Source: Neptunicella marina (lineage in GTDB: Bacteria > Pseudomonadota > Gammaproteobacteria > Enterobacterales > Alteromonadaceae). From it: a DNA stretch of 64,000 bases. The position numbers and the translations under genes are program-made. Location of the stretch: NCBI RefSeq assembly GCF_014270035.1, contig NZ_JACNEP010000001.1:372001-436000 (forward strand), written 5' to 3'. A model generated the notes under the pieces. The model searched no databases. It had not been told where the DNA came from and worked only from the letters and a program-made list of their open reading frames with translations. Shown here one piece after another: positions 26,653 to 36,395 of the stretch (the first letter of the stretch is position 1; every line of letters starts with the position of its first letter).

Positions 26653-27498
26653 TTAAGCCGGCTTATTTTGATAAATGGAAATTTCAAACTCAATGCTAAG
26701 ATGTTGCATCGCATCTATCACGGCTTGTTTTTTAGCTTGCGGGGTAGACCAGTAATATGGCGTCATCATCAGTAAATCTTCGCGCAATGATTGCTCCTCG
26801 AGATCAATATCAAAACCAAGTACTTGTTGCTGCATGAGTTCTGCATTTTCTGCGCGTTTTGGGGTATCGAACTTAAGCGGCGTATCGTAAAGCGCCTGTT
26901 TTAACTGCCATAAATGTTTAGCAACCGGATTTACCTGGATCCAGAGTCCCCGTGATTTTAGTACCCGTAAAACCTGATTTTCATCAGCTGGCGCAAAGAT
27001 TTGAATAACCACATCCTGCGAGCCATCCGCAACCGGCAGGTCAAAACTGCTGGCCACTGCAAAATTGGCATCCGGATAACGTTTAGCCGCCTTCTGCACC
27101 GCAAATTTAGCAATATCATTGCCTGCTGCTGTTATTGTTTTACCCGCAGTTGATAACGTTTGACTTATTTGCCCGAGATAATAACCCTCACCGCACCCGG
27201 CATCATACAGATTGAGTTCGGTGTGCTGACAATGTTGCACTATGATGTCGGCTAATTTCATCGCCAGGGGCCGATAGGCACCGCTATCCAAAAAGCGCCG
27301 ACGTGCCGCCACCATCTGTTTATTGTCACCGGGATCACGTGAGTTTTTATGTTGTGCCAGTAACAAATTGACATGCCCTTCCTTTGCCACATCAAAACTG
27401 TGGCCATTGTCACAACGTAAGACTCTTTGCGAATTAGAGTTTGGCTGATGAAGATAAAGAGGACTTTTACAGGAAGGACAGGACCACATAAGCATCAT
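26653..27498 (-). CDS. rlmA: 23S rRNA (guanine-745-N1)-methyltransferase
   Basis: Methylates G745 in helix 35 of 23S rRNA with S-adenosylmethionine. The N-terminal zinc finger is CPSCKSPLYLH followed by CDNGHSF (three Cys and one His). Then come KEGHVNLLLAQHK and GDNKQMVAARRRFLD, the RlmA signature, and a Rossmann methyltransferase with LYDAGCGEGYYLG as SAM motif I. 281 residues is normal. Several in-frame ATGs (27498, 27495, 27489) compete; the last would begin directly at WSCPSC. Read from its own promoter. Confidence 0.93.
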   Translation of the reverse strand: MMLMWSCPSCKSPLYLHQPNSNSQRVLRCDNGHSFDVAKEGHVNLLLAQHKNSRDPGDNKQMVAARRRFLDSGAYRPLAMKLADIIVQHCQHTELNLYDAGCGEGYYLGQISQTLSTAGKTITAAGNDIAKFAVQKAAKRYPDANFAVASSFDLPVADGSQDVVIQIFAPADENQVLRVLKSRGLWIQVNPVAKHLWQLKQALYDTPLKFDTPKRAENAELMQQQVLGFDIDLEEQSLREDLLMMTPYYWSTPQAKKQAVIDAMQHLSIEFEISIYQNKPA

Positions 27499-27537
27499 TG
27501 ACTAAAACAATAAAACCCAATCATACCAAACAGCCAT

Positions 27538-27564
27538 AAAAAAAGCCTGCGATTGCAGGCTTTT
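27538..27564 (-). terminator. Terminator at the end of the valine operon
   Basis: On the minus strand AAAGCCTGC - AATC - GCAGGCTTT is followed by seven T, 24 bases after the SDR gene stop. Confidence 0.88.
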
Positions 27565-27587
27565 AGCATGTTAAAAACAAATGGGGA

Positions 27588-28349
27588 TTACACGCGGGTA
27601 CCACCATCAAGCTCTAACGTACGGGCGGTGAAATAATCATTTTCAAAAATGAATTTGGCCGCATGACCTAACTCTTCCACCTGCGCGAGTCGGCGCAAAG
27701 GTACGCTTTGCAGGAATTTTTCTTTCATTTCCGGACGCATCTGCGCAGCCATGGCGGTATCAACCAATCCCGGCGCGATACAACCGGTACGAATACCAAA
27801 ACGCGCCAGTTCTTTACCCCAGGTCACTGTCATGGTCGCAACCGCCGCTTTAGAGGCTGAATAATTACTCTGCCCCATATTACCGCCACGCGACACTGAG
27901 GAAATATTGATGATCACGCCCTGACTGCCAGTCTCAATCATCGCAGCCGCCGCTTCACGCCCGCACAGAAAAGTGCCGGTAACATTGACGTTAAGCACAG
28001 ACTGGAACTGGTCAGCCGACATTTTGCCTACCACTTTTCCGTCCTTTACTTTGAGTAACATGCCATCACGCATAATACCGGCACTGTTGATCAAACCATT
28101 TAAACGGCCAAAACGTTTAACAATCTCCGCAAAACCCTGTTCAACCGCCATTTCGTTGGTAACATCCATCACAAAATATTCAGCCTGAATGCCTTTTTGC
28201 TGTAATTCGCTGACGGCGTTTTGTAGCGCATCTTCCTGCAAATCGATTAACGCAATATGCGCGCCTTCGTTTGCAAGGGCTTCAGCCATTGCTCTTCCTA
28301 ATCCCTGCGCAGCACCTGTTACTGCGATTACGTTATCTTTAAGTTGCAT
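27588..28349 (-). CDS. SDR-family 3-hydroxyacyl-CoA/ketoacyl dehydrogenase-like
   Basis: A 253-residue short-chain dehydrogenase. The nucleotide site is TGAAQGLGRAMA, the catalytic set is Ser in NISSVSRGG and Tyr/Lys in YSASKAA, and the NAG-like motif is NSAGIM. It is the last gene of the valine operon, three bases after mmsB. In related operons such an SDR is thought to serve a 3-hydroxyacyl-CoA or 3-hydroxyisobutyrate-type oxidation in branched-chain or fatty acid breakdown. The substrate is not decided by the sequence. Confidence 0.85.
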   Translation of the reverse strand: MQLKDNVIAVTGAAQGLGRAMAEALANEGAHIALIDLQEDALQNAVSELQQKGIQAEYFVMDVTNEMAVEQGFAEIVKRFGRLNGLINSAGIMRDGMLLKVKDGKVVGKMSADQFQSVLNVNVTGTFLCGREAAAAMIETGSQGVIINISSVSRGGNMGQSNYSASKAAVATMTVTWGKELARFGIRTGCIAPGLVDTAMAAQMRPEMKEKFLQSVPLRRLAQVEELGHAAKFIFENDYFTARTLELDGGTRV

Positions 28350-28352
28350 GGG

Positions 28353-29249
28353 TTAATCCTGTTTTGCGCTATACATTTTAAAAATACTGGAAAAATCTAA
28401 CTGACCGTTGCCCGCCAGACTGTGCAATTTATAAAGGCTTTGCGCCATCGATCCCATAGGAATGGTAGACTGGCTTTTGTTAGCCGTATCAACCGCTAAA
28501 CCTAAGTCTTTTTTCATTAAATCCACCATAAATCCACCCTGATAACCTTTGGATGATGGCACATTCTCCAACACATCCGGGCATGGGTTATACAGCTCCA
28601 GTGTCCAGTTACGACCAGAGCTTTGCAGCATAATGTCACTTAATACTTTAGGATCAAGGCCATTATCAATACCCATTTGCAATGCTTCTGCGGTACCTGC
28701 CATTAACACCGATAACAACATATTGTTGCAGATTTTGGCAATTTGCCCCGCCCCGGTTTCACCGGCGTGGAATATGTTTTTACCCATCGCCGATAATACA
28801 GGGTGAGCGCGCGCTACATTCTCAGCATCACCACCCACAATAAAGGTCAGGGTGCCGGCAGTTGCACCGGCGGTACCACCAGAGACAGGTGCATCAATAA
28901 AGGCAATCCCCTGCTCTTCTAATGCCTTTCCCACTTCCTGTGCACTAGCCGCATCAATGGTTGAGCAATCAATCACCAGGGTATTTTTAGCTAATTGATG
29001 AATTAATCCATCATCAGCTAAATACAGGCTTTTCACGTGTTTACCAGCAGGTAGCATCGAAATAACAACATCCGCATCTTTGGCGGCATCGCTCGCACTT
29101 GCACTGGCCAACGCGCCTTGTTTAACCAGAGTTTCAACACTGCTGGCTACTAAATCAAAGACTTTGACGCTAAATCCGGCTTTGACCAGATTGGCCGCCA
29201 TGGGGCCACCCATATTACCTAAGCCGATAAATGCAATGGTTTGACTCAT
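28353..29249 (-). CDS. mmsB: 3-hydroxyisobutyrate dehydrogenase
   Basis: Oxidises 3-hydroxyisobutyrate to methylmalonate semialdehyde with NAD+ in valine catabolism. Rossmann motif FIGLGNMGGPMAANL, substrate motif DAPVSGGTAGATAGT, catalytic Lys in GQIAKICNNMLL and the C-terminal DLMKKDLGLA are all those of the family. 298 residues is standard. It lies between the hydrolase that makes its substrate (11 bases upstream) and the SDR gene, and its product is used by mmsA, the first gene of the same operon. Confidence 0.95.
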   Translation of the reverse strand: MSQTIAFIGLGNMGGPMAANLVKAGFSVKVFDLVASSVETLVKQGALASASASDAAKDADVVISMLPAGKHVKSLYLADDGLIHQLAKNTLVIDCSTIDAASAQEVGKALEEQGIAFIDAPVSGGTAGATAGTLTFIVGGDAENVARAHPVLSAMGKNIFHAGETGAGQIAKICNNMLLSVLMAGTAEALQMGIDNGLDPKVLSDIMLQSSGRNWTLELYNPCPDVLENVPSSKGYQGGFMVDLMKKDLGLAVDTANKSQSTIPMGSMAQSLYKLHSLAGNGQLDFSSIFKMYSAKQD

Positions 29250-29259
29250 TCTAAATCTC

Positions 29260-30387
29260 CTACTTTCCTATGCCTTTTAACGGATGCGCTTCATCTGTCC
29301 ATGGCGACGTAAAACAGTGTTCAACCAGTTCTGCAGGCACGTCTGCTACCGAGGCATATTGCCAATTTGGATTCTGATCTTTATCGATAAGCAAGGCGCG
29401 CACACCTTCCTGAAACTCGCCAGTGGATGCACAACGGCACGACATAATTAGTTCCATACGGAAACATTCCGCCAGTGTTTTCGACGCACCGCGTTTTAAT
29501 TGCTCAAATACCAAACAGGCAGTTAAGGCAGAGCCATTGTTTAACGTCTGCTGCGCGCGAGCTAACCACTTATCTTCACCGCAATCATGATTCAAAATAG
29601 CCTGATAAATCTGAGCAATATTGTCGCTGGCGGTTAATTGCTGAATTAATGCCTCGTGAGGTTTGACATTAGCCGCCGGCAACTGAGCTAAATGTTGCTG
29701 ATGGTACTGCTGACACAGATCAGTCAGTTTTTGATGATTCAGACTGACCGTTTCACCAAAAGGCAATGTCAGCAACTGTTCGATAAAACCGGCTTTTTGC
29801 TCATGGGGAATAAAATGGTCTGCCAGTTTGACATGCAAGGCATCCATCGCATTAATACTGGCGCCGGTTAATCCCAAAAACAAACCAACACCCGGTGCCA
29901 TTTTATTTAAAAACCAGCTCCCCCCCACATCAGGATATAAACCGATGCTAATTTCCGGCATGGCAATACGCGAAGACTCAGTAACAATGCGATGACTGCC
30001 ACCGCACAGCAGCCCTAAACCGCCACCCATCACAATACCATTGCCCCAGACTATAAAAGGTTTGTGGAAGGTATGAATCAAATAATCGAGGCGATATTCT
30101 TCACTGAAAAAGACTTCCACCGCTTCTGGTGTGACTTTTGGTGCTTTAACCATGGCATCGTGCATTGCCACCACATCACCACCGGCACAAAAGGCTTTAT
30201 CGCCTTCACCATCAAGCAAAACGGCCGCAATAGTGCTGTCGTTTTGCCATGCAAGTAGTTGTGGCATTAACGCCTGAATCATATCCAGATCCAGCGCATT
30301 GAGTGAACGCACTTTATTTAACCTGGCATAACCAATTTTTTTACCGTTATGGGCAGATAACTCCTCAAAAATGACTTTATCTGTCAT
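29260..30387 (-). CDS. 3-hydroxyisobutyryl-CoA hydrolase
   Basis: A crotonase-fold thioesterase freeing 3-hydroxyisobutyrate from its CoA ester in valine breakdown. The long 375-residue form, GGGLGLLCGGSHRI, and PEISIGLYPDVGGSWFL with the conserved Glu and Asp separate HIBCH from ordinary enoyl-CoA hydratases. The C-terminal region has SCRCASTGEFQEGVRALLIDK. It is nine bases after the acyl-CoA dehydrogenase gene. No separate methacrylyl-CoA hydratase gene is in the operon, so that step must be encoded elsewhere or be done by a general hydratase. Confidence 0.92.
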   Translation of the reverse strand: MTDKVIFEELSAHNGKKIGYARLNKVRSLNALDLDMIQALMPQLLAWQNDSTIAAVLLDGEGDKAFCAGGDVVAMHDAMVKAPKVTPEAVEVFFSEEYRLDYLIHTFHKPFIVWGNGIVMGGGLGLLCGGSHRIVTESSRIAMPEISIGLYPDVGGSWFLNKMAPGVGLFLGLTGASINAMDALHVKLADHFIPHEQKAGFIEQLLTLPFGETVSLNHQKLTDLCQQYHQQHLAQLPAANVKPHEALIQQLTASDNIAQIYQAILNHDCGEDKWLARAQQTLNNGSALTACLVFEQLKRGASKTLAECFRMELIMSCRCASTGEFQEGVRALLIDKDQNPNWQYASVADVPAELVEHCFTSPWTDEAHPLKGIGK

Positions 30388-30396
30388 ATGTTCTCC

Positions 30397-31554
30397 TTAA
30401 AGCAGGTCACCGGCATCGGCAGATAGAATTCTTCGACCGATAATCAGTCGCATAATTTCATTAGTGCCTTCTAAAATCTGGTGAACGCGCACATCACGCA
30501 TATGGCGCTCCAGTGGATACTCTTTGATATAACCGTAGCCACCGTGCAATTGCAGCGCTTCATTACACACTTTAAACCCGACATCGGTAGCAAAACGTTT
30601 TGCCATCGCACAATACGCAGTGGCTTCAGGATCGTTATTATCCAGTTTAAACGCCGCTAAACGCACCATTTGGCGTGCCGCAACCAGTTCAGTCGCCATA
30701 TCGGCTAATTTAAATTGCAGTGCCTGAAATGCTGCTAAAGGCTTGCCAAACTGCTCACGTTCCTGCATGTAATTTTTGGCCGTGTTTAACGCTTGCTGCG
30801 CTGTACCAATTGAGCAGGTGGCGATATTAATGCGGCCGCCGTCCAGGCCTTTCATGGCAAAGGTAAAACCCTGGCCTTCTTCACCTAATAAATGATCAAC
30901 AGGAATACGCACATCTTCAAAGGTGACCAAACGCGTAGGCTGAGCGTTCCAGCCCATTTTCTCTTCGGCTTTACCGTAAATAATACCTTTGGCATCGGCA
31001 GGCACGGCTACCGCAGAAATGCCTTTTGGCCCGGCTTCGCCGGTTCTTACCATCACCACTAAAATTTCGGTTTCACCGGCACCCGAGATAAACATTTTCG
31101 AGCCGTTAATCACATACTCATCACCATCTTTAACCGCGGTAGTGCGCAGAGATGCCGCATCCGAACCTGAACCCGGCTCAGTCAGGCAATAACTCGCCAG
31201 TTTGGCACCGGCCACTAAATCATCACACCAGCTATTTTTGAGCGATTCTGTGCCCCAGCTGGCAATCATCCAGGTGGCCATATTATGAATGGTCATCATG
31301 GCGGTGGTGGTGGTACACCCCATGGATAATTGTTCAAAAATAATCGAGGAATCTAAACGCGACAGCCCTAAACCACCGGCATCTTCAGGCGCGTATAATC
31401 CGCAAAAACCCAGCTCCCCGGCTTTTTGAATCACGTCTTTAGGGAAAATATGTTCCCTGTCCCATAATGCCGCATTGGGCGCCAGTTCCTGCTCGGCAAA
31501 CTGACGAGCGGTATCGGCAAAGGCAATTTGATCTTCGGTTAAATTAAAATTCAT
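30397..31554 (-). CDS. Isobutyryl-CoA dehydrogenase-like acyl-CoA dehydrogenase
   Basis: An FAD-dependent acyl-CoA dehydrogenase of 385 residues. Family motifs are YCLTEPGSGSDAASL, FISGAGE and the C-terminal QLHGGYGYIKEYPLERHMRDVR. The catalytic Glu is in ILEGTNEI, the usual MCAD/SCAD position, unlike the leucine-pathway enzyme in this window. Place in the valine operon between mmsA and the HIBYL-CoA hydrolase points to isobutyryl-CoA as substrate, made into methacrylyl-CoA. Substrate choice is inferred from context. Confidence 0.9.
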   Translation of the reverse strand: MNFNLTEDQIAFADTARQFAEQELAPNAALWDREHIFPKDVIQKAGELGFCGLYAPEDAGGLGLSRLDSSIIFEQLSMGCTTTTAMMTIHNMATWMIASWGTESLKNSWCDDLVAGAKLASYCLTEPGSGSDAASLRTTAVKDGDEYVINGSKMFISGAGETEILVVMVRTGEAGPKGISAVAVPADAKGIIYGKAEEKMGWNAQPTRLVTFEDVRIPVDHLLGEEGQGFTFAMKGLDGGRINIATCSIGTAQQALNTAKNYMQEREQFGKPLAAFQALQFKLADMATELVAARQMVRLAAFKLDNNDPEATAYCAMAKRFATDVGFKVCNEALQLHGGYGYIKEYPLERHMRDVRVHQILEGTNEIMRLIIGRRILSADAGDLL

Positions 31555-31563
31555 AACAGCGAC

Positions 31564-33054
31564 TTACCCTAAATTAATCGTCAAATTTGGACCTGAAGGA
31601 ATGTCATCCTCAAACCAGCGCGATGTAACAGTTTTGGTTTCAGTATAGAAGCGTACAGCTTGCTTGCCGTAAGCATGTAAATCACCATAGAAAGAATTTT
31701 TCCAGCCAGTGAAGGAAAAGAAAGGCAATGGCACAGGAATCGGCACGTTAACACCCACTTGTCCTACTTCAACTTCGTGCTGATATTTGCGTGCAGCGGC
31801 ACCATTGGCTGTAAAGATAGAGGTACCGTTACCAAATGGATTGCGGTTTACCAGTGCGATGGCTTCTTCTAATGTATCTACACAGACACAACACAGTACA
31901 GGACCAAAAATTTCCTGGGTGTAAATATCCATATCAGGTTTCACATCAGTGAACACCGTCGGACCAACCCAGTTACCCTGCTCGTAGCCGGCAACGCTAA
32001 AATCAGAACCATCAACAATACAATTTGCTCCCTGATCTTTACCCGATTGAATCAAACTTAAAACACGCGCTTTGGCTTGCGGGCTAATTAACGGACCAAA
32101 ACCGGCTTTTTCATCATTCCATAAACCCGGTTTTACTTTGGCGATTTCGCTGGCCAGTTCGTCAATCCACTGTTTGGAGTCACCCACAAAGACTGCTACC
32201 GAAATCGCCATACAGCGCTGACCGGCTGCACCAACACTGGCACCAACGAGGTTATTAATCACTTGTTGTTTGTTGGCATCCGGCATGATTACCGAGTGAT
32301 TTTTTGCCCCGGCAAAACATTGCGCACGTTTTAAATGATCGGTCGCTGTCTTATAAATGTGCTGACCAACAGGCACAGAGCCGACAAAGGATACGGCTTT
32401 AATATCATCATGGGTCAGTAAGGTATTCACCTGATCTTTGCCGCCATGTACCACGTTTAATACCCCTTTAGGGCAACCGGCTTCTTCGAACAATTCAGCT
32501 AAACGGGTGGGCGTAAGCGGATCCTGCTCAGAGGGTTTCAGTACAAAGGTATTGCCGCAGGCAATCGCCAGAGGGAACATCCACAATGGAATCATTGCAG
32601 GGAAATTAAAGGGTGTAATACCTGCGCACACACCTAAAGGCTGAATATAACTGCTGGTATCAATGCCCCGCGCGACATTTTCAACCGTTTCACCCATCAT
32701 CAGAGCTGGAATATTGGCGGCTTGCTCCACTACCTCGATACCACGCCACACATCGCCTTTAGCATCAGCAAACGTTTTACCGGTTTCTTTGGCCAGGATT
32801 TCCGCAATTTCATCGTGATGTTGTTTTAATAAATGCTGATAACGCATCATCAGTCGCGCACGCTCAGGCACCGGCACTTCACGCCAGTCTGCAAATGCAG
32901 ACTTAGCAGAGGCAATTGCCTGTTGCATTTCATCATCAGTGGCACAAGGTGCACGAGCAATAACTTCGTTATTCGCCGGATTGGTAACGTCAATAAATTG
33001 ATCGGCTTTCGATGACACAAACTTGCCATCAATAAATAATGGAACTGTATTCAT
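31564..33054 (-). CDS. mmsA: Methylmalonate-semialdehyde dehydrogenase, CoA-acylating
   Basis: Converts methylmalonate semialdehyde, CoA and NAD+ to propionyl-CoA and CO2, ending valine catabolism. The aldehyde dehydrogenase fold has the catalytic Cys in [14 protein letters not shown], the [15 protein letters not shown] motif of MmsA, and [13 protein letters not shown] 33054 ([13 protein letters not shown]) is chosen; a longer frame to 33114 has an unlikely N-terminus, and an AGAG ribosome site precedes the ATG. It is the first gene of a five-gene operon. A palindrome like the LiuR box stands upstream at 33136-33151. Confidence 0.95.
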   Translation of the reverse strand: MNTVPLFIDGKFVSSKADQFIDVTNPANNEVIARAPCATDDEMQQAIASAKSAFADWREVPVPERARLMMRYQHLLKQHHDEIAEILAKETGKTFADAKGDVWRGIEVVEQAANIPALMMGETVENVARGIDTSSYIQPLGVCAGITPFNFPAMIPLWMFPLAIACGNTFVLKPSEQDPLTPTRLAELFEEAGCPKGVLNVVHGGKDQVNTLLTHDDIKAVSFVGSVPVGQHIYKTATDHLKRAQCFAGAKNHSVIMPDANKQQVINNLVGASVGAAGQRCMAISVAVFVGDSKQWIDELASEIAKVKPGLWNDEKAGFGPLISPQAKARVLSLIQSGKDQGANCIVDGSDFSVAGYEQGNWVGPTVFTDVKPDMDIYTQEIFGPVLCCVCVDTLEEAIALVNRNPFGNGTSIFTANGAAARKYQHEVEVGQVGVNVPIPVPLPFFSFTGWKNSFYGDLHAYGKQAVRFYTETKTVTSRWFEDDIPSGPNLTINLG

Positions 33055-33135
33055 AGGGTACTCTCTTGGCTGTGACTCAGTGTTTTGGCCTGAGGAACGA
33101 CATTTAATTTTCATAACATTAACAAAGTTTTCACT

Positions 33136-33151
33136 TTAACGTTAACGTTAA
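33136..33151. promoter_or_regulatory. Candidate LiuR operator before mmsA
   Basis: TTAACGTTAACGTTAA is a perfect 16-bp palindrome 82 bases upstream of the mmsA start. It agrees with the box before liuR (TTTACGTAAACGTAAA) at 13 of 16 positions, including both ACGT cores. This suggests one MerR-type regulator for both operons. Confidence 0.68.
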
Positions 33152-33326
33152 GGTTAAATATTTACAATAATTTTGCCAACCAGCTGTACAGATTTTTTAA
33201 CCCCTGCTCGCTTTGCATACAGAATAGATAAAATGCATAAAACAAAATTTCATTTATGACAGGAATTGTTGGTATTATCACAATTGCTTAAGCCAATCTT
33301 AATATTAAGGATGCTGTAACTCGTTC

Positions 33327-34994
33327 ATGGGAATTGCCAATATAAATGTCGCCATCGTAGAAGATAATGGAGTTGCCAGAATAAATCTGCGCAATCACCT
33401 GCTGGCGATGGGTTTCGTTGACATAGGCTGTTACAGCCACGGACGTGAATTACGCAATGCGATGCGTAAACGTTCCTTCCATCTGATACTAATGGACTTC
33501 CATTTAGGTCCGGATAAAACCGGGGTGGAGGTCATTCAGGAACTTCAACAATCTGGTAGCTTAAAACCCTCCACTGCTGTGGTATTTTTAACTGCAGACA
33601 GCGTGCCCATGGTGCTGGGTCAGATTGTTGATATTCACCCTGATGTAGTGGTGTTAAAACCCTATACCATCCGTAATCTCGAAAAAGCAGTGATCCTGAC
33701 ATTGCAATTTCGCGACGCATTAAAACCAGTCTTTCGTGAACTGGATAATCACCGTTACAACAAAGCGCTGGCACTACTGGATGAAGTCATCGCCAGTAAA
33801 AAACTGAGCAAAAGTCGTACTAACCTGACCAAGTTACGTGGTCGTCTGTTGATTAAAGCCGGACAGTTCAAAAAAGCCATTGCGCTTTACGAACGTATTT
33901 TACAAGCCTCTGACAAGGTGGTGTGGGCACAATGGGGGCTGGTACTCAGTCGCTATTTATCCGGTGATATTGCAGGCAGTGAAGCAGACCTTGAGCGTAT
34001 GCTTAATACACACATGACCAAAGACAAAGCATGTGAGTGGCTAACACGTATTAATATTCAGAAAACACAATACCAGCGCGCGCAGGGTTATATTGACATG
34101 ATCCGTGAAGGAGATTTAACCATGTCAGCCGCACGTCTTAAAGTGCATTTGTGTCAGGTACAGGACAATGTCGAAGACGCAATTAAGCTGCTGGAGAAAA
34201 AACGCGAAACCAATCGCCATTCCCGTGAACGTTTTGCTGAACTGACCATGGATTTAGCCCGCTGCCATCTGGTGTTAGCGGAAAAATCGTCCGGTAAAGA
34301 CAGAGATAACGCCATCAAGGCAGCACGTATGCTAATTGGCAGTGCCAGTCGTCGCGCAGTAGATGAAGAGCTAAGCCTTAAACGCAACTATATGAGTGCC
34401 ATGGTAGCAGTGCTTGAAGGGGATGAAGATAAAGCACTGGAAATCCTCAAACAGGACGGCATGATGGAACTGGAAAGTGCCGATGTGTCATTACTGGCAG
34501 ACGCCGCCAGTGCCTGGATGGGCGTAGGTGAAGCAGGTCTCGCCTCAGAATTAATGCAGGAATGTGAAGATAAAATGGCACAGTTACAGGATGAAAACGA
34601 AAAAACCGTTTCATCTTTGCGCATCCTCAAAAATGAAGAAACCATGGGTGATAAAAAATCCCGTGCACTGGAATTTAATAAATCGGGACTGGCGTTATTT
34701 AATCAAAGTGAGTTTGATGAAGGCATCGATTATTTCTATCAGGCGCATATTTTATTTCCAAAAGAACCAGCCTTTTTACTCAACCTGTTGCAATGCATGG
34801 TTGAAGCCAAGATAGCCAGTCACAAAAAAGTGCGTTCAATCGATATCTACCGCAAATTACTTGAATTCACGTTATCGGATGCCAACCAAAAACGATTTAA
34901 TGACGTGAAAGCCAAAATGAAAGCCGATGTGAGTATTCATCAACCACCGGCGACGTCCGAACAAACAGAAGAAGTAGCTGATTCAAAAGAATGA
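33327..34994 (+). CDS. Response regulator with TPR-type helical repeats
   Basis: A 555-residue protein. The receiver domain (about 5-128) has acidic VEDN, phospho-Asp in FHLILMDFHLGPDKTG, Thr in VVFLTAD and Lys in VVVLKPY. The rest (about 140-540) is helical and shows TPR-like units such as LRGRLLIKAGQFKKAIALYERIL and FNKSGLALFNQSEFDEGIDYF (both shortened). No DNA-binding or enzyme domain is present, so output is by protein contact. Similar single genes are widespread in marine gammaproteobacteria. No sensor kinase lies next to it. It converges on the thiolase gene with 16 bases between. Confidence 0.88.
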   Translation: MGIANINVAIVEDNGVARINLRNHLLAMGFVDIGCYSHGRELRNAMRKRSFHLILMDFHLGPDKTGVEVIQELQQSGSLKPSTAVVFLTADSVPMVLGQIVDIHPDVVVLKPYTIRNLEKAVILTLQFRDALKPVFRELDNHRYNKALALLDEVIASKKLSKSRTNLTKLRGRLLIKAGQFKKAIALYERILQASDKVVWAQWGLVLSRYLSGDIAGSEADLERMLNTHMTKDKACEWLTRINIQKTQYQRAQGYIDMIREGDLTMSAARLKVHLCQVQDNVEDAIKLLEKKRETNRHSRERFAELTMDLARCHLVLAEKSSGKDRDNAIKAARMLIGSASRRAVDEELSLKRNYMSAMVAVLEGDEDKALEILKQDGMMELESADVSLLADAASAWMGVGEAGLASELMQECEDKMAQLQDENEKTVSSLRILKNEETMGDKKSRALEFNKSGLALFNQSEFDEGIDYFYQAHILFPKEPAFLLNLLQCMVEAKIASHKKVRSIDIYRKLLEFTLSDANQKRFNDVKAKMKADVSIHQPPATSEQTEEVADSKE

Positions 34995-35008
34995 ACCAGC
35001 TACCTTTT
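34974..35008 (+). terminator. Possible terminator of the TPR response regulator gene
   Basis: GTAGCTG (34974-34980) and CAGCTAC (34997-35003) can pair around the stop codon, followed by CTTTTG. The large loop and short T run make it weak. Confidence 0.3.
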
Positions 35009-35010
35009 GC

Positions 35011-36180
35011 TTAGTTTACTAACTCAATCGCTACCGCAGTGGCTTCACCACCACCGATACATAACGACGCAATACCTTTTTGTTTACCGTATTGCTGCAT
35101 CGCATGAATTAAGCTAACCACAATACGTGCACCGGATGCACCAATTGGATGCCCTAAAGCACAGGCACCACCGTGTACGTTAACTTTGGCATCATCTAAA
35201 CCTAACTGGCGCGTTGCCAGCATAGTGACCATGGCAAAAGCTTCGTTAATTTCAAATAGATCCACCTCGTCTTTGCTCCAGCCGGTTTTATCAAACAGCT
35301 TTTGCATTGCGCCCACAGGCGCCACGGTGAAGTTTTCTGGTTCAATCGAGTTGGTAGTATGTGCTACCACTTTCGCAATCGGTGTTAAACCTAATTCATC
35401 GGCTTTGCCTTTGCTCATCATTAACAAAGCGGCGGCACCATCAGAAATCGAACTGGAGTTAGCCGCCGTGATAGTACCGTCTTTTTTAAACGCCGGACGC
35501 AGGCCCGGGATTTTATCCGGCATGGCTTTAGTTGGAGATTCGTCAATATTCACCTCAACGTCGCCTTTACGGGTTTTGATGGTTACCGGCACGATTTCGT
35601 TATCGAATTTACCCTCTGCAGCGGCTTGCTGCGCTTTCGACAATGAGCTTAACGCAAATTCATCCATTTGCTCACGGGTGATACCTTCGCTGTCGGCAGT
35701 ATCCTGGGCAAAACAGCCCATAGCTTTACCGTCGTAGGCGTTTTCCAGACCATCCAGCATCATGTGATCCAGCACCTGACCATGGCCCATGCGGTAACCG
35801 CCACGTGCTTTTGGCAATAAATAAGGCGCATTACTCATGGATTCCATACCACCAGCCACCACTACCTCGGCGCTGCCAGCTTTGATTAAATCATGCGCTA
35901 ACATAATGGCTTTCATGCCTGAACCACACACTTTATTGATGGTAGTGACACCAGCCGATAAAGGTAAACCTGCCGCTAACGAGGCCTGACGGGCCGGAGA
36001 CTGACCCAGACCAGCAGGCAATACACAGCCCATAATCACTTCATCTACCTGCACATCATTTACCGCAGCTTTAATCGCTACCGCACCTAAACTGGTGGCA
36101 GTTTCGCTGGACAGGCTCCCCATAAATCCGCCTAAAGGCGTACGTTTGGCAGTTACTATTACAATGTCATTTGCTTGCAT
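35011..36180 (-). CDS. Acetyl-CoA C-acetyltransferase (thiolase)
   Basis: A biosynthetic/degradative type thiolase that joins or splits acetoacetyl-CoA. The nucleophilic Cys is in NKVCGSGMKA, the His in GGACALGHPIGASGAR and the second Cys in CIGGGEATA. ATG 36180 (MQANDIVIVTAKRTP) is used rather than TTG 36198. 389 residues is standard. It is divergent from liuR with a LiuR-type box between them, and probably handles acetoacetyl-CoA derived from the acetoacetate formed by leucine breakdown. No acetoacetate activating enzyme (CoA transferase or synthetase) was found in the window. Confidence 0.93.
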   Translation of the reverse strand: MQANDIVIVTAKRTPLGGFMGSLSSETATSLGAVAIKAAVNDVQVDEVIMGCVLPAGLGQSPARQASLAAGLPLSAGVTTINKVCGSGMKAIMLAHDLIKAGSAEVVVAGGMESMSNAPYLLPKARGGYRMGHGQVLDHMMLDGLENAYDGKAMGCFAQDTADSEGITREQMDEFALSSLSKAQQAAAEGKFDNEIVPVTIKTRKGDVEVNIDESPTKAMPDKIPGLRPAFKKDGTITAANSSSISDGAAALLMMSKGKADELGLTPIAKVVAHTTNSIEPENFTVAPVGAMQKLFDKTGWSKDEVDLFEINEAFAMVTMLATRQLGLDDAKVNVHGGACALGHPIGASGARIVVSLIHAMQQYGKQKGIASLCIGGGEATAVAIELVN

Positions 36181-36252
36181 GTTGAATTCCACTAACAAAA
36201 ATTAAACGGCTAATTTACATAGGCTTTAGCCCTGTCGCCATAACACTTAGGT

Positions 36253-36282
36253 ACACCCTGGCTAATTAATTTATCAGGGTGT
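36253..36282. repeat. Inverted repeat in the thiolase-liuR gap
   Basis: ACACCCTG and CAGGGTGT with a 14-base AT-rich spacer; flanking GTAC/GTAC also pair with a short bulge. It could be a second operator or an mRNA hairpin in the thiolase leader. Not a terminator, as no T run follows. Confidence 0.4.
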
Positions 36283-36373
36283 CGTACAGGAAATTGCACA
36301 TATTTGCTTAAAATCCAGTCACCAGTGTATTGACGCACGACCAAGGTTACTTTACCTTTACGTTAACCTATCA

Positions 36374-36389
36374 TTTACGTAAACGTAAA
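36374..36389. promoter_or_regulatory. LiuR operator upstream of liuR
   Basis: TTTACGTAAACGTAAA fits the known MerR-type LiuR box of Alteromonadales and Shewanella. It ends six bases before the liuR ATG, so LiuR likely represses its own operon and perhaps the divergent thiolase. A half-similar sequence, TTTACGTTAACC, lies at 36357-36368. Confidence 0.82.
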
Positions 36390-36395
36390 GTAATT

